A stretch of 64,000 nt of DNA from Miscanthus floridulus (Eukaryota; Streptophyta; Magnoliopsida; Poales; Poaceae). The notes below the pieces were generated by a model. The model did not search any database. It had not been told where the DNA came from and was given only the letters and a program-made list of their open reading frames with translations. The DNA is taken from the NCBI RefSeq assembly GCF_019320115.1, contig NC_089593.1:34641977-34705976 (forward strand), read 5' to 3'. The position numbers and the translations under genes are program-made. Every line of letters begins with the position of its first letter. Position 1 is the stretch's first letter. This document shows positions 46,367 to 58,559 of the stretch, piece by piece.

Positions 46367-49300
46367 TTAGTTCCTTAGATCAAAGTAGAACTCGCCGTTG
46401 GGATTTAGCACTTTTTCTAGAAGATATCCTGCTATTGACTCTTGAACTGCTTTCAGATGGTCTTTTTGCATGACCCTTCGTTTCAACCATTCAGTCTTGC
46501 ATTTGAAATAAAAGGAAAAGTATTAATATATATATATATATATATATATTCATTTAAAAATAAATAAAATTTGATATATACGTACTCTAAGGACATCTTT
46601 AGGAGTTCTTCTTATGTATGCAGTGATAAATTCACAAACGTAGTATCCACACAAGTTATTACCTGGTTCCTACCGTAAACACCACTGTACGAGAAGAAGA
46701 TTATTCTCATCATCTCACACGTAAATTGAAGTACGATATAGTAATTAAACACGTGAGGAAGTATATATAGTACTACTTACTGGTATTTCACCTTACATTA
46801 AGTGGTGCCTTGCAATCCTTGCGGTGTTGCCGAATAAACTCTTTCCAAACCCTGTGCGACCAATAATGTACGATCGTTAATAAATTATGGCAAAGTCTAT
46901 TCAATAATAGTTGTGCGCGAGAGATCGAAATTACCCCTGGATAATGTCTATCATATCTTGGTATTGTGCTCACTCTTTTCTCAATGAGTCCAAGATTACT
47001 AACTGACTTGAGTTTAACTCAATGACAATGAGTATCCAGTGAAACCTGCATTGGTTTATACACACACGTACATGCATATAAGTTGTATTGATATTACATA
47101 AAATGTGTAGACTATATTATTATTAACACTTACTCAAAGTTGTACGGAAAAAGTATTGTTGTCTTATTGTGCTGCTTCACGAAGAACTTTATGATATTCG
47201 TCTGTGCTTCAGATACCCAGTGGTCCTTGACAATAATATCGGTTTTGAATACGATATAAGGATCAATGAAGCCAACACTGGTGTCTTGTATTCTTTGGAG
47301 CTCTGACATCTGGAATCTGTATATAAATATAAGTTACATGTGAGGATAATTATATACACGTACGCATGGAAGTGAGTTTATTAAATAAAAGTAAGAATCA
47401 CTTACAAACAAAAGTAGCTAATGATTGATTTGTCCAGAGCGTCCAAGTAGAATAGTTGATGCAATTCTTCGAAACTAATATGTAAGATGTCATCTCCATG
47501 GAAGTAATGATAGTCTCTAAATCTGACAAAGATCCACTGCTCACCCCTGCCACACGCCTACATGTACCACTTGTTGAGCAAGTACATTTGTGTACCCAAT
47601 TCATTCAGAGCCATAGGGTTGTACAGACTTTTGCCAAATTTATAAGTCTTTCAGGTATCAACTTCCAAGTTCTGGATTAGAGCTTTGCCCGTCACTTGAT
47701 CCAAGGTTAAACCAGTTTGTTCAAAAAAAATCATTAAGGTCTTGAACCGACACTTCTTCAGAGTTGTCTGGTCGATAGACTTCTATGTTGGAACCATATT
47801 GATTAGCAACAACAAGATTTTGCATTGGTTGCTTCTGTTGTCCGAGCTGTGGGACATCCTTCCCTGATGCTCTTTTCCTTTTCTTATGTGCATCATGTGA
47901 CTTCACGAGGGAGCGGTCATAGTCTGATAGTGGCGGTGGCTTACGAACTTCAAGCATCTTTTTCTTGTGAGCTTCGACCTTCTGCCTCAGCTGATCTCGT
48001 GGTATGTAAAAGTACGACTTCTCCTTAAGCTTCGCTTGTCTCTGCTTTTGGATATCTATAAAAAAATCTTTCACTTTTTTGCCTTCTTCAGCTGCTATTT
48101 GCTCATCAGTCTTTTCAGGAAGTATTTCTTGAGAAATAACTCTTTTTTTGGGTCTTCTTTGCCGCTGGGACCTTAGACGTCTTTGTAGTGCGTCGCTGTG
48201 GAGGTGGTAGGGGCGTTGTTGGAGACCGGCGTGGAGGCGATGAGACCGGTGTTGGAGTCCGGCGTGGAGGCATTGGAGATCGTTGTGGAGGCGGTGGGGC
48301 CGGTGTAGGAGTTGGAGATCGTTGTGGAGGCGATGGGGCCGGTGTAGGAGTTGGAGATCGCCGTGGGGATGAAGTCGTCTCGCCCCCCGCGACGCTGTGA
48401 TGAGATGGGGAATGAATGATTGGGCTAGGCTGGGGGAGAGACCCTGCTACAAAAACAAGTTATGGTCAATTATTTTTGAAGCCAATATAAAATTAATGGA
48501 AAAATAATATTTCATTCACTATCATTCGTACCTAGGGTGAGGTAGGGGAAGTGGTGGCGCCCCAGGAATGATGATGAAGCGTTTGCGCCATTGAATAAAT
48601 GTCTTCTCTGCTTCTCCTAGTGTCTTCTCCCCATCACCGCCTTCAATGTCAAGAGAAACATTGCTGTAACCTTTGAGCACTCTATCGACTGAGACGCTAG
48701 CATATCCAGGTTGAATAACTGACCCATGGATTCTTGGTGTCTTTGTTTGGTCTATTCGAGATACAACCCCGACAACCACCATGATTGATGCATTATTACC
48801 ATCTGAAATGTGCAGCTCACATGTTGTTAGAGGCTCGGTAATGTCATCAACAGGGAAGCGCAACCCAGCATCACCTTGAATAACTGGCAGCTCCGTGGAA
48901 GCACAATTGCTTTTCATCTGACCAACGGGGCTAATGGTGACTCCCGGCGTCGATTGCATTTGACTCATTGCTAGCTGCACTTGCCTCTTGATCTCCTCCT
49001 GCATTCTTGCCTCAAGAGATTTTTCTCGTTCATGTGATTCAAGCAATGCTTGTCGTGACTCATTAACAAATTGCTCCAATACACGGATTCGGTCTGCCTC
49101 CTCATCCTTCTTTCTCTGGTGGCTTCTATAGGTATCCCTGTCTGCTGGGAATGCTTGTAGCCACGGAACCGCCCCATAGCCTCTTGTTCGACCACCATGT
49201 TCGGGATTCTCTAGGGCCTATGTCAATTCATTCTTTTCTCTGTTGGGCTTGAAAACACCACTATCAGCTTCTTCCCTAGCACGAGCTAGTCTCTGTGTTG

Positions 49301-50279
49301 CTCTCTCAATTTTTTGGCCGAAAATTAGCTTGCCAGTGTCTAGGTCTAGGCTTCCCCCATGAGCGTAGAACCAATTCTTCGCGCGTTGAGGCCAGTTCTT
49401 CTCTATTATTTCAGGTATGATTCCCTTGGTAGTAATCTATGCTTCTAGGTTCTGCCACTTGGGAATAGCACTCCTATAACCACCTGATCCCATGCGATGA
49501 TGGTATTGCTTTTGTCGGGCATTCTGCTGATTCCTCATCACACGTTCCTCACTCTCTTGAGATGTCTTGTATTGTACAAAGTCATCCCAATGGGACTCCA
49601 ACTTGACAAATGCCTTAGCATTGAAATTCGGTGTTTCATTCTTCAAGATAAACTTTTTATACAATGTCTTCTTCCAACTCTGGAACAATGTTGTCATCTT
49701 CTTCATTGTCCAATCCCTCACTAGCTCCTTCAAAGCATCATCTGCTTGTAATGTGAAATGCTGAGTGATATCTCTCCAAGCTAGGTTCTTGTCACGATCA
49801 GATACAAAACTAACATTAGGAGTGGATATCTTCTGCTTCCATTCACGAGCACTAACTGGGATCCTATCCCTTACAATGAATCCACATTGATTGACATATG
49901 TCTGAGCATGTGGTCCCAATGGTTTGCCGGTGTCGGTGTCAAATTCTGATATTATGAAACAGCCCTCTAATGGTTTTTTTGGCCCTCGGACTTTCCTACT
50001 CTTGCCGGTGGTTGATGTAAATCCAGAGACCGGCTACATGAGTAGAAACACAACGATTAACAACAAATATACGTACGTATGCATCTATAAGAGATGATAG
50101 ATAATCGAATATACCTCGCTAGTATTTTCTTGCGCGACAATTTGTTGATCTTCAACCACCGGCATATTCAGGATATCATCATAATCAGCAAAGTACTGAC
50201 TCGTGTCATCCACATTGGTGACGGCGTTGATAATATTTGCCATTATGTCATCATTCAAGTTATCATCTGGAGCAGCCAT
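46367..50279 (-). pseudogene. CACTA second gene: En/Spm-like protein with C48 (Ulp1-like) protease domain
   Basis: The ATG at 50279 opens exon 1 (50115-50279; MAAPDDNLNDDIMANIINAV). Exon 2 runs 50033 to 48532 (GKPLGPHAQTYVNQCGFIVR; KNWFYAHGGSLDLDTGKL; a long helical EREKSLEARMQEEIKRQVQL segment). A Pro-rich QRSPTPTPAPSPP linker (48190-48400) follows. The C-terminal part has FHWILIVIELNSSQ and LDSL (His and Asp) and NNLCGYYVCEFI (catalytic Cys), the cysteine protease triad of Ulp1-type C48 peptidases. Ends NGEFYFDLRN, TAA at 46367. At least two in-frame TAG stops (about 49437 and 49217) break this copy. The protease substrate is unknown. Confidence 0.8.
46520..46549. repeat. TA microsatellite
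   Basis: About 14 TA units inside an intron of the protease gene. Confidence 0.85.
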
Positions 50280-51300
50280 TTGTATCTTCAAGATAACACA
50301 TAGATATATAGAATTACTATGGCACATAACATAAGTACATGTGATAACACATATAGAATTACTAAATCCAATTAAATATAATAACACATAATATTTCATA
50401 AGGATAAACAATAATAAGGTATAGGCTTTGGAATCGAATAAAAAACACTTTCGATCCAAAAAACATGGAAATAAGTACATGTATATATACATATAGAATG
50501 ATACAATTTTCTCTCTCTCTCAACACATAGAATAAGTGCATATGTATATATCTCTAGATATGCATGTGATAACACATAGAATGTCTCTCTAGATACAATT
50601 TTCTCTCTCTCTCTCAACACATGGAAATAATTAAGTACATGTATATATACACATAGAAATAATTAAGTACATATATATATATGTATACATATAGAATCTC
50701 TAGATAGAATTAATTACTAAATCTAATTAAACCTAACATATATACATAGATAGAATTTTACTAAATCAAAATTAAATCTAACACATAGAGAGAGAGAGAT
50801 AGAATAATAATTACTAAATATATCAAAAACTATAATAAAAACTATCTAAAAAAACTATCTAAATAAAGAAATAATTAAATTTTAATACATTTAAATCTAA
50901 TTAACATATATAAAAAACTATCTAAAACTAAGAATAAACTACTAATTAAATTTTAATACATTTAAATCTAACATATATATCAAACACTACCTAAAAAAAC
51001 TATCTAAAAAGTATCTAAAAAACTATCTAAATAAAACAGGCTATGGATGGATGCATGCATGGCCATGCATGCATGGCGGCTGGGCGTGCTGGCCGGCCAC
51101 GGGGCCGAGCAGAGCCACGCGAGGACGACGTACGGCGAAGAATCGATGGCCGCCGGGCGGGGCTCGACGACGACGGCGGCGCGGGCGCGGTAGAGACGAC
51201 GATCGAGGCCGGGCGAGGGTAGACGACGACGGCGGCGCGCGCAGGTGCTGCAGAGACGACGAGATCGATTCTAGATCGAAAAGTAGAAGATGAACCGATC
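50280..51300. other. CACTA 5' leader of second gene and AT-rich spacer
   Basis: AT-rich with CT and ATAC microsatellites (50500-50830), then GC-rich CGACGACGG-like sequence at 51050-51280. No supported CDS. Probably leader and introns of the protease gene. Confidence 0.55.
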
Positions 51301-51312
51301 GATATATATAGG
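51301..51312 (-). promoter_or_regulatory. TATA-like promoter of the second CACTA gene
   Basis: On the minus strand GGCCTATATATATC lies between the internal CCGGGACTAAA array (upstream) and the protease gene. The first gene's promoter at the element end has GGCCTATAATTC in the same relation (60232-60242). Confidence 0.55.
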
Positions 51313-51550
51313 CCGGGACCCTTTAGTCCCGGCTGGTAACACCAACCGGGACTAAAGATCCTTTAGTCCCGGCTGGTAAGCCAAACCGGGACTAAAGGTC
51401 CAACCTTTTAGTCCCGGCTCGGCTTACCAGCCGGGACTAAAGGATCTTTAGTCCCGGTTGGTGTTACCAGCCGGGACTAAAGGTATTTTTGGGCGGGCAA
51501 TTCCGCCCACCCTTTAGTCCCGGTTCCTGGCCTGGGCCGGGACTGAAGGC
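51311..51550. repeat. Internal copy of CACTA subterminal repeats
   Basis: Five to six copies of CTTTAGTCCCGG/CCGGGACTAAAG in both orientations, in mid-element. No CACTA terminus or TSD is visible beside them. Confidence 0.9.
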
Positions 51551-51584
51551 CTGAAATTTTTGCAGCCCGCCAAAGTGTTGTTTT

Positions 51585-54527
51585 TTCATTAAGGATTGTA
51601 GATCTTGATGAGCTGCTCAAATGAGACACTAAATGACCTCAGATGAAAAATCTCTGAATACCAAGTTTGATTATCTCAGCAAGATCTACAATTGTTACAT
51701 AGCTCATTTTTCCATTTGAGAAAGTTTTATCAAACACTAGTCACAAATCCTTGATTCTCATATAGACTTTCTAAAACTATGTCACACACTTGTGAAATTT
51801 GAACTACATTTTGTTCAAACTTTCTCAAATGAAAAAATGGCCTATATAAGGATTGTATATCTTGATGAGCTGAACAAACTTGGTATTCAAAACTTTTCAA
51901 TTGGAGACAATCTAGGGTTCCGAAAACTAGTTTGTAGGCGTCGAAATTTAAAAATCACAAATTTGAACCGTCCAAACTATCTCAAATGGAAAGTTGACCA
52001 AAACAATAATTGTAGATCTTGATGATTTTAACAAACTTGGTACTCAAAATTTTTCAATTTGAAGTCATTTAGAGTTCAGAATACTAGAGTCGAAGTGTTG
52101 TTTTTTCATTTGACCAAATTTGACTTGGTCAAACTTGCTCAAATGAGACACTAAATGACCTCAGATGAAAAATCTCTGAATACCAAGTTTGATCATCTCA
52201 GCAAGATCTACAATTGTTACATAGCTCATTTTTCCATTTGAGAAAGTTTTATCAAACACTAGTCACAAATCATTGATTCTCATAGACTTTCTAAAACTAT
52301 GTCACACACTTGTGAAATTTGAACTATATTTTCTTCAAACTTTCTCAAATGAAAAAATGATCTATATAAGGATTGTATATCTTGATGAGATGAACAAACT
52401 TGGTATTCAAAACTTTTCAATTGGAGACAATCTAGGGTTCCTGAAAACTAGTTTGTAGGCGTCGAAATTTAAAAATCACAAATTTGAACCGTCCAAACTA
52501 TCTCAAATGGAAAGTTGACCAAAACAACAATTGTAGATCTTGATGATTTTAACAAACTTGGTACTCAAAACTTTTCAATTTGAAGTCATTTAGAGTTCAG
52601 AATACTATAGTCGAAGTGTTGTTTTTTCATTTGACCAAATTTGACTTGGTCAAACTTGCTCAAATGAGACACTAAATGACCTCAGATGAAAAATCTCTGA
52701 ATACCAAGTTTGATTATCTCAGCAAGATCTACAATTGTTATATAGCTCATTTTTCCATTTGAGAAAGTTTTATCAAACACTAGTCACAAATCCTTGATTC
52801 TCATATAGACTTTCTAAAACTATGTCACACACTTGTGAAATTTGAACTACATTTTGTTCAAACTTTCTCAAATAAAAAAATGGTCTATATAAGGATTGTA
52901 TATCTTGATGAGATGAACAAACTTGGTATTCAAAACTTTTCAATTGGAGACAATCTAGGGTTCCGAAAACTAGTTTGTAGGCGTCGAAATTTAAAAATCA
53001 CAAATTTGAACCGTCCAAACTATCTCAAATGGAAAGTTGACCAAAACAACAATTGTAGATCTTGATGATTTTAACAAACTTGGTACTCAAAACTTTTCAA
53101 TTTGAAGTCATTTAGAGTTCAGAATACTAGAGTCAAAGTGTTGTTTTTTTATTTGACCAAATTTGACTTGGTCAAACTTGCTCAAATGAGACACTAAATA
53201 ACCTCAGATGAAAAATCTCTGAATACCAAGTTTGATCATCTCAACAAGATCTACAATTGTTATATAGCTTATTTTTCTATTTAAGAAAGTTTTATCAAAC
53301 ACTAGTCACAAATCCTTGATTCTCATATAGACTTTCTAAAACTATGTTACACACTTGTGAAATTTGAACTACATTTTGTTCAAACTTTCTCAAATGAAAA
53401 AATGGCCTATATAAGGATTGTATATCTTGATGAGCTGAACAAACTTGGTATTCAAAACTTTTCAATTGGAGACAATCTAGGGTTCCGAAAACTTAGTTTG
53501 TAGGCGTCGAAATTTAAAAATCACAAATTTGAACCATCCAAACTATCTCAAATGGAAAGTTGACCAAAACAACAATTGTAGATCTTGATGATTTTAACAA
53601 ACTTGGTACTCAAAACTTTTCAATTTGAAGTCATTTAGAGTTCAGAATACTAGAGTCAAAGTGTTGTTTTTTCATTTGACCAAATTTGACTTGGTCAAAC
53701 TTGCTCAAATGAGACACTAAATGACCTTAGATGAAAAATCTCTGAATACCAAGTTTGATCATCTCAGCAAGATCTACAATTGTTACATAGCTCATTTTTC
53801 CATTTGAGAAAGTTTTATTAGACACTAGTCACAAATCCTTGATTCTCATATAGACTTTCTAAAACTATGTCACACATTTGTGAAATTTGAACTACATTTT
53901 GTTCAAACTTTCTCAAATGAAAAAATGGCCTATATAAGGATTGTATATCTTGATGAGCTGAACAAACTTAGTATTCAAAAGTTTTCAATTGAAGACAATC
54001 TAGGGTTCCGAAAACTAGTTTGTAGGCGTCGAAATTTAAAAATCACAAATTTAAACCGTCCAAACTATCTCAAATGGAAAGTTGACCAAAACAACAATTG
54101 TAGATCTTGATGATTTTAACAAACTTGGTACTCAAAACTTTTCAATTTGAAGTCATTTAGAGTTCAGAATACTAGAGTCAAAGTGTTGTTTTTTCATTTG
54201 ACCAAATTTGACTTGGTCAAACTTGCTCAAATGAGATACTAAATGACCTCAGATGAAAAATCTCTGAATACCAAGTTTGATCATCTCAGCAAGATCTACA
54301 ATTGTTACATAGCTCATTTTTCCATTTGAGAAAGTTTTATCAAACACTAGTCACAAATCCTTGATTCTCATAGACTTTCTAAAACTATGTCACACACTTG
54401 TGAAATTTGAACTACATTTTGTTCAAACTTTCTCAAATGAAAAAATGGCCTATATAAGGATTGTATATCTTGATGAGCTGAACAAACTTGGTATTCAAAA
54501 CTTTTCAATTGGAGACAATCTAGGATT
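51585..54527. repeat. 522-bp tandem array, about 5.6 copies
   Basis: The same unit recurs at spacings near 522 bp (for example CACTTGTGAAATTTGAACTA at about 51787, 52308, 52830, 53353, 53877 and 54398). Copies are highly similar. Repeated 76-codon frames within it are artefacts. It ends at about 54527, just past the 3' end of the TNP2 gene. Confidence 0.93.
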
Positions 54528-54665
54528 TGCATCGTTGTATCATGCGGGCACAACAGTGAATTTTTTCTTGACGTATGACCCTTGGTTATGATCTTGTCGT
54601 AACCATGGAGTGTCTTCATCATTTAACATGATGCTTGGATCTTTCTTCACTATGAAGGGTGGAAT

Positions 54666-57600
54666 TCAGACATTTCTTTCATAATCTTCTGACATGTCTG
54701 ACTTGTCTTCAGTTCCCACTATATTTATTTTCCCAGAAAGAACTATGTGGCGCTTTGGCTCATTGATCATTAAGTTGATGTCTTCGTTTTTTTCTCTCTT
54801 TGATTTTGTAGACATGTCTTTCACATAGAACATCTGACTCACATCGGTAGCAAGGACGAATGGTTCGTCTTTGTATCCAATATTGTTGAGGTCCACTGTT
54901 GTCATTCCATACTCTTTGTCGACTGTTACCCCTCCTCCGGTCAGCTTCACCCATTGGCACCGGAACAAAGGGACTTTAAAATTAGGTGCGTAGTCTAGTT
55001 CCCATATATCTTCTATGCGGCCATAATATGTTTGTATATTCCCATTTGGATCTGTGCCATCTATGCGAACACCACTATTTTGGTTGGTGCTCCTTTTATC
55101 TTGGGCAACTGTGTAAAATGTATTCCCATTTATCTCATACCCTTGGTACGTGAGGATATGCCATGATGGTTGCCTAGCCAACAAATACAGTTGCTCATCA
55201 ATATTGTCATCGCCTTGACATTCTTTTTGCAACCAACCACTGAAACTTTCCATGTGCTGACGCCTAATCCAAGCTTCAGTCTTCCCTGGAAACTTGGATC
55301 GTAAGAACTCCTTATGTATCTCGATGTACGGATGCACCAATGACGAGTTCTGAAGAACTGTGTAGTGTGCTTTATTGAAATAATCGTCTTCCATGCTAAT
55401 ATATGTTTTCTTCCCTAAAGTTCCTTTACCACTGAGTCTCCCCTCATGTCGCGATTCGGGAACGCCAATCGGGGCAAGGTCAGGAATAAAGTCAACACAG
55501 AACTCAATGACCTCCTCTATTCCATAGCCCTGGGCGATGCTTCCTTCAGGCTTAGAACGGACTTTCACATATTTCTTCAAGACTCCCATAAACCTCTCGA
55601 AGGGGAACATGTTATGTAAGAACACAGGTCCAAGAATACTAATCTCCTTCACCAAATGAACTAGGAGGTGTGTCATGATATTAAAGAAGGATGGAGGGAA
55701 CACCAACTCAAAGCTGACAAGACATTGAACCACATCATTCTGTAGAGTAGCTAGTTCCACTGGATTGATTGCCTTCTGAGAAATTGCATTGAGGAATGCA
55801 CATAGCTTCACGGTGGCTAGACGTACATGTGGAGGTAGAAATCCTCTTAAAGCAACTGGAAGCAATTGCGTCATAAGCACGTGGCAATCGTGGGACTTTA
55901 AGTTTAGGAATTTCTTCTCTGGCACATTTATTATACCCTTTATATTGGAGGAGAATTCCGATGGGACCTTGATGCTGCTTAGACATTCGAACATGCTATC
56001 CCTCTCTTCTTTGCTAAGTGTGTAGCTAGCAGGACTTAAGTAATGACGTCCATCATCTATCTTCTCTGGATGAAGGTTGTCTCGTTCTTTCATGCCCTGC
56101 AAGTCCTGGCGTGCTTCAAGTGAATCCTTTGGCTTCCCGTACACACCCATGAATCCTAACAGGTTCACACAAAGATTCTTTGTCAGGTGCATCACGTCGA
56201 TTATGTTGCGGACCTCTAGGACTTGCCAATAGGGTAGCTCCCAAAAGATGGACTTCTTCTTCCACATGGGTGCGTGTCCCTTAGCATCTTTGGGAACAGA
56301 TTCGCTGCCTTGTCTCTTTCCAAATACTACTTTCATATCCTTGACCATTGCGAGTACATCTTCTCCGGTTCGGTTATGAGGCTTCCTTCGGTGGTCTAGC
56401 TTACCTTTAAAATGCTTACCTTTCTTTCTTACTTGGTGATTCAAAGGAAGGAATCGACGATGGGCAAGGTACATGACCTTTCGACATCTTTTCAAATATA
56501 TACTGTCAAGGTCATTAAAACAATGTGTGCATACATTATATCCTTTGTTTGTCTGACCTGAAAGATTACTTAAAGCAGGCCAATCATTGATTGTTACGAA
56601 CAACATTGCTCGTAGGTCAAAGTGTTCTTGTTTGTACTCATCACAGACACGTACACCTGGTTTGTTCCATAAAACTAGAAGTTCTTCAACTAATGGCTTC
56701 AGATAGACATCAATGTCGTTGCCAGGTTGCCTCGGACCTTGGATGAGGATCAGCATCATAATAAACTTCCGCTTCATGCATAACCATGAAGGAAGGTTGT
56801 AGATACATAGAGTAACTGGCCAAGTGCTATGACTAGTGCTCTGCTCCCCAAAAGGATTCATACCATCTATACTTAAGGCGAACCTTAAGTTTCTAGCCTC
56901 ATTTGCAAACTCTGGAAATTCCCTATCTATCGCTCTCCACTGGGACCTATCAGCTGGGTGTCTTAGCATATTGTCTACCTTACGGTCTTCTTTATGCCAC
57001 CGCAACAACTTTGCATGGTCTTTATTTCTGAACAAACGTTTTAAGCGTGGTATTATAGGAGCATACCACATAACATTGGCAGGGATTTTCTTTCTAGGAC
57101 GTTGTTTACCCTCGACGTCACTAGGATCATCGCGCCTGATCTTATACCGCGCTGCTTTACATACCGGGCATTCATCCAAATTCTCGTATTCATTGCCATG
57201 GTAGAGGATGCAGTCATTAGGACATGCATGTATCTTCTGGATTTTTAATCTCAAAGGGCAAACAACCTTTTTTGCTTCGTACGTAGTGGTGGGCAATTCA
57301 TTTGGCTTCGGAAGCATCTTCTTTATGAGGTTCAATAAATTCCTAAATACCTTGTCGGATATACCATTTTTTGTCTTCCACTGTAGCAATTCCAGTGTTG
57401 TACCCAGTTTTTTTGCCCCTCTTCGGCCGTCGGGTATAGCAACTTCCTATGATCCTCAAGCATGCGCTCGAACTTAACTTTCTCTTTTTCACTTTCGCAT
57501 TCTTGTTGTGCATCACGAATGGCATCGCCAAGAGCATCACCGAGATCATCTTCTGCCGCTACCTCTTCTTCATCTCTCCCCATTGTAGTATCATCAAAGG

Positions 57601-57898
57601 CAGCATACTGAGCAATAATGTCATCAATGTCTAAATCTTCTCCTTCACCTTCTTCCATCATGACCCCGCTTTCTCCATGCTTAGTCCAACATATATAGTT
57701 TGACATGAAACCTGACTTAAGCAAATATAAATGAAGACTCATTGAGCTTGAATATTTCTTTAAATTCTTACATATGGCACATGGACAGCATATGAAACTA
57801 TCCCGTTTATTTGCCTCGGCCACACCTAAGAAATAGTGCATGTCCTCAATAAAGTCTTGGGAGCGGCGATCGGCATTATACATCCAATGGCGTGACAT
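54666..57898 (-). pseudogene. TNP2-type CACTA transposase (one frameshift)
   Basis: The ATG at 57898 (MSRHWMYNADRRSQDFIEDM) opens a transposase-associated domain with CPCAICKNLKKYSS. After a frameshift at about 57413-57419, in a run of seven A on the coding strand, the 907-codon frame follows. It holds the TNP2 core (ALSIDGMNPFGEQ; IIDVMHLTKNLCVNLLGFMG), a DUF4218-like region (CHVLMTQLLPVALRGFLPPH; HNMFPFERFMGVLKKYVK) and a DUF4216-like region (PLFRCQWVKL). The Asp of DGMNPF, the Asp of DVMH and the Glu of PFERFMG fit the proposed DDE triad (family knowledge). Intronless here, 3233 nt, one base short of 1078 codons. Confidence 0.92.
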
Positions 57899-57987
57899 AA
57901 TCTGTATTACACGACAAATTATGAAAACTTTGAACATAATTAAGTATTTTATTACACAACATAGATGACACACACACGGTTGATTAA

Positions 57988-58508
57988 TTAACTAAGCCTA
58001 GCTACAACGTAAGCAATCCCAACTATCACTAAACAAACTAAAACTACAATGCACTTCAGTAACATAATTATTTCGTGATCGTACGCAACTAAAACAGACA
58101 AATCATTCTTCTGTTGAATATCAATAAGCTTCTCCTGCTGGCTCACTGCCTCATCATCAGCAGCCGCTACCTCAAGCGCACCCAAATTCTGCACGTATGT
58201 AGCATAATCTTCCTCCCAGTACCAACCATCGCATCCATTGCCCTCCCACTGAAATTAAAGCCAAAAAATATTTAGTCAAAAATATCCAAGAAAAGCAGGT
58301 CAATTAGCCATAATTATAAAATGCGTAAGAAACTCATATCGCGATCCGGGCACTTGTAGAAAACACGACCCTTGTTGGGTCCCTGTCTCTTGACTCGGTA
58401 CTCCATCACAATCTTCTGCTTAGACTTACCGCAGATAATGAGAGGGAGTTCTGGCCTAAGTCGTTTCGCAACCGAACGAGAGGCCGAGGATCCGGTACCA
58501 GTTGTCAT
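57988..58508 (-). CDS. GRF zinc-finger protein with C-terminal membrane helix (CACTA-encoded)
   Basis: Two exons: 58338-58508 (57 codons) and 57988-58248 (86 codons plus TAA). The predicted protein is 143 aa. Exon 1 ends RQGPNKGRVFYKCPDRD, the GRF finger signature. Exon 2 continues WEGNGCDGWYWEEDYATYVQ, then an acidic linker and a hydrophobic helix (IVVLVCLVIVGIAYVVA), presumably membrane-anchoring. The intron starts ATGAGT, not GTGAGT, and ends CAG, so splicing may be impaired. It lies just upstream of the transposase. Its role is unknown. GRF fingers bind nucleic acid in other proteins. Confidence 0.65.
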
Positions 58509-58559
58509 CTACTTTCTATACTTATTTTTGTAAACTAGTGTAAATTTCATATTTTCTAA

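Noticed and set aside
51792..54591. Family of 76-codon frames repeated every 522 bp
   Set aside because: Identical repeat copies, with frames broken or shifted in some units. Not genes.
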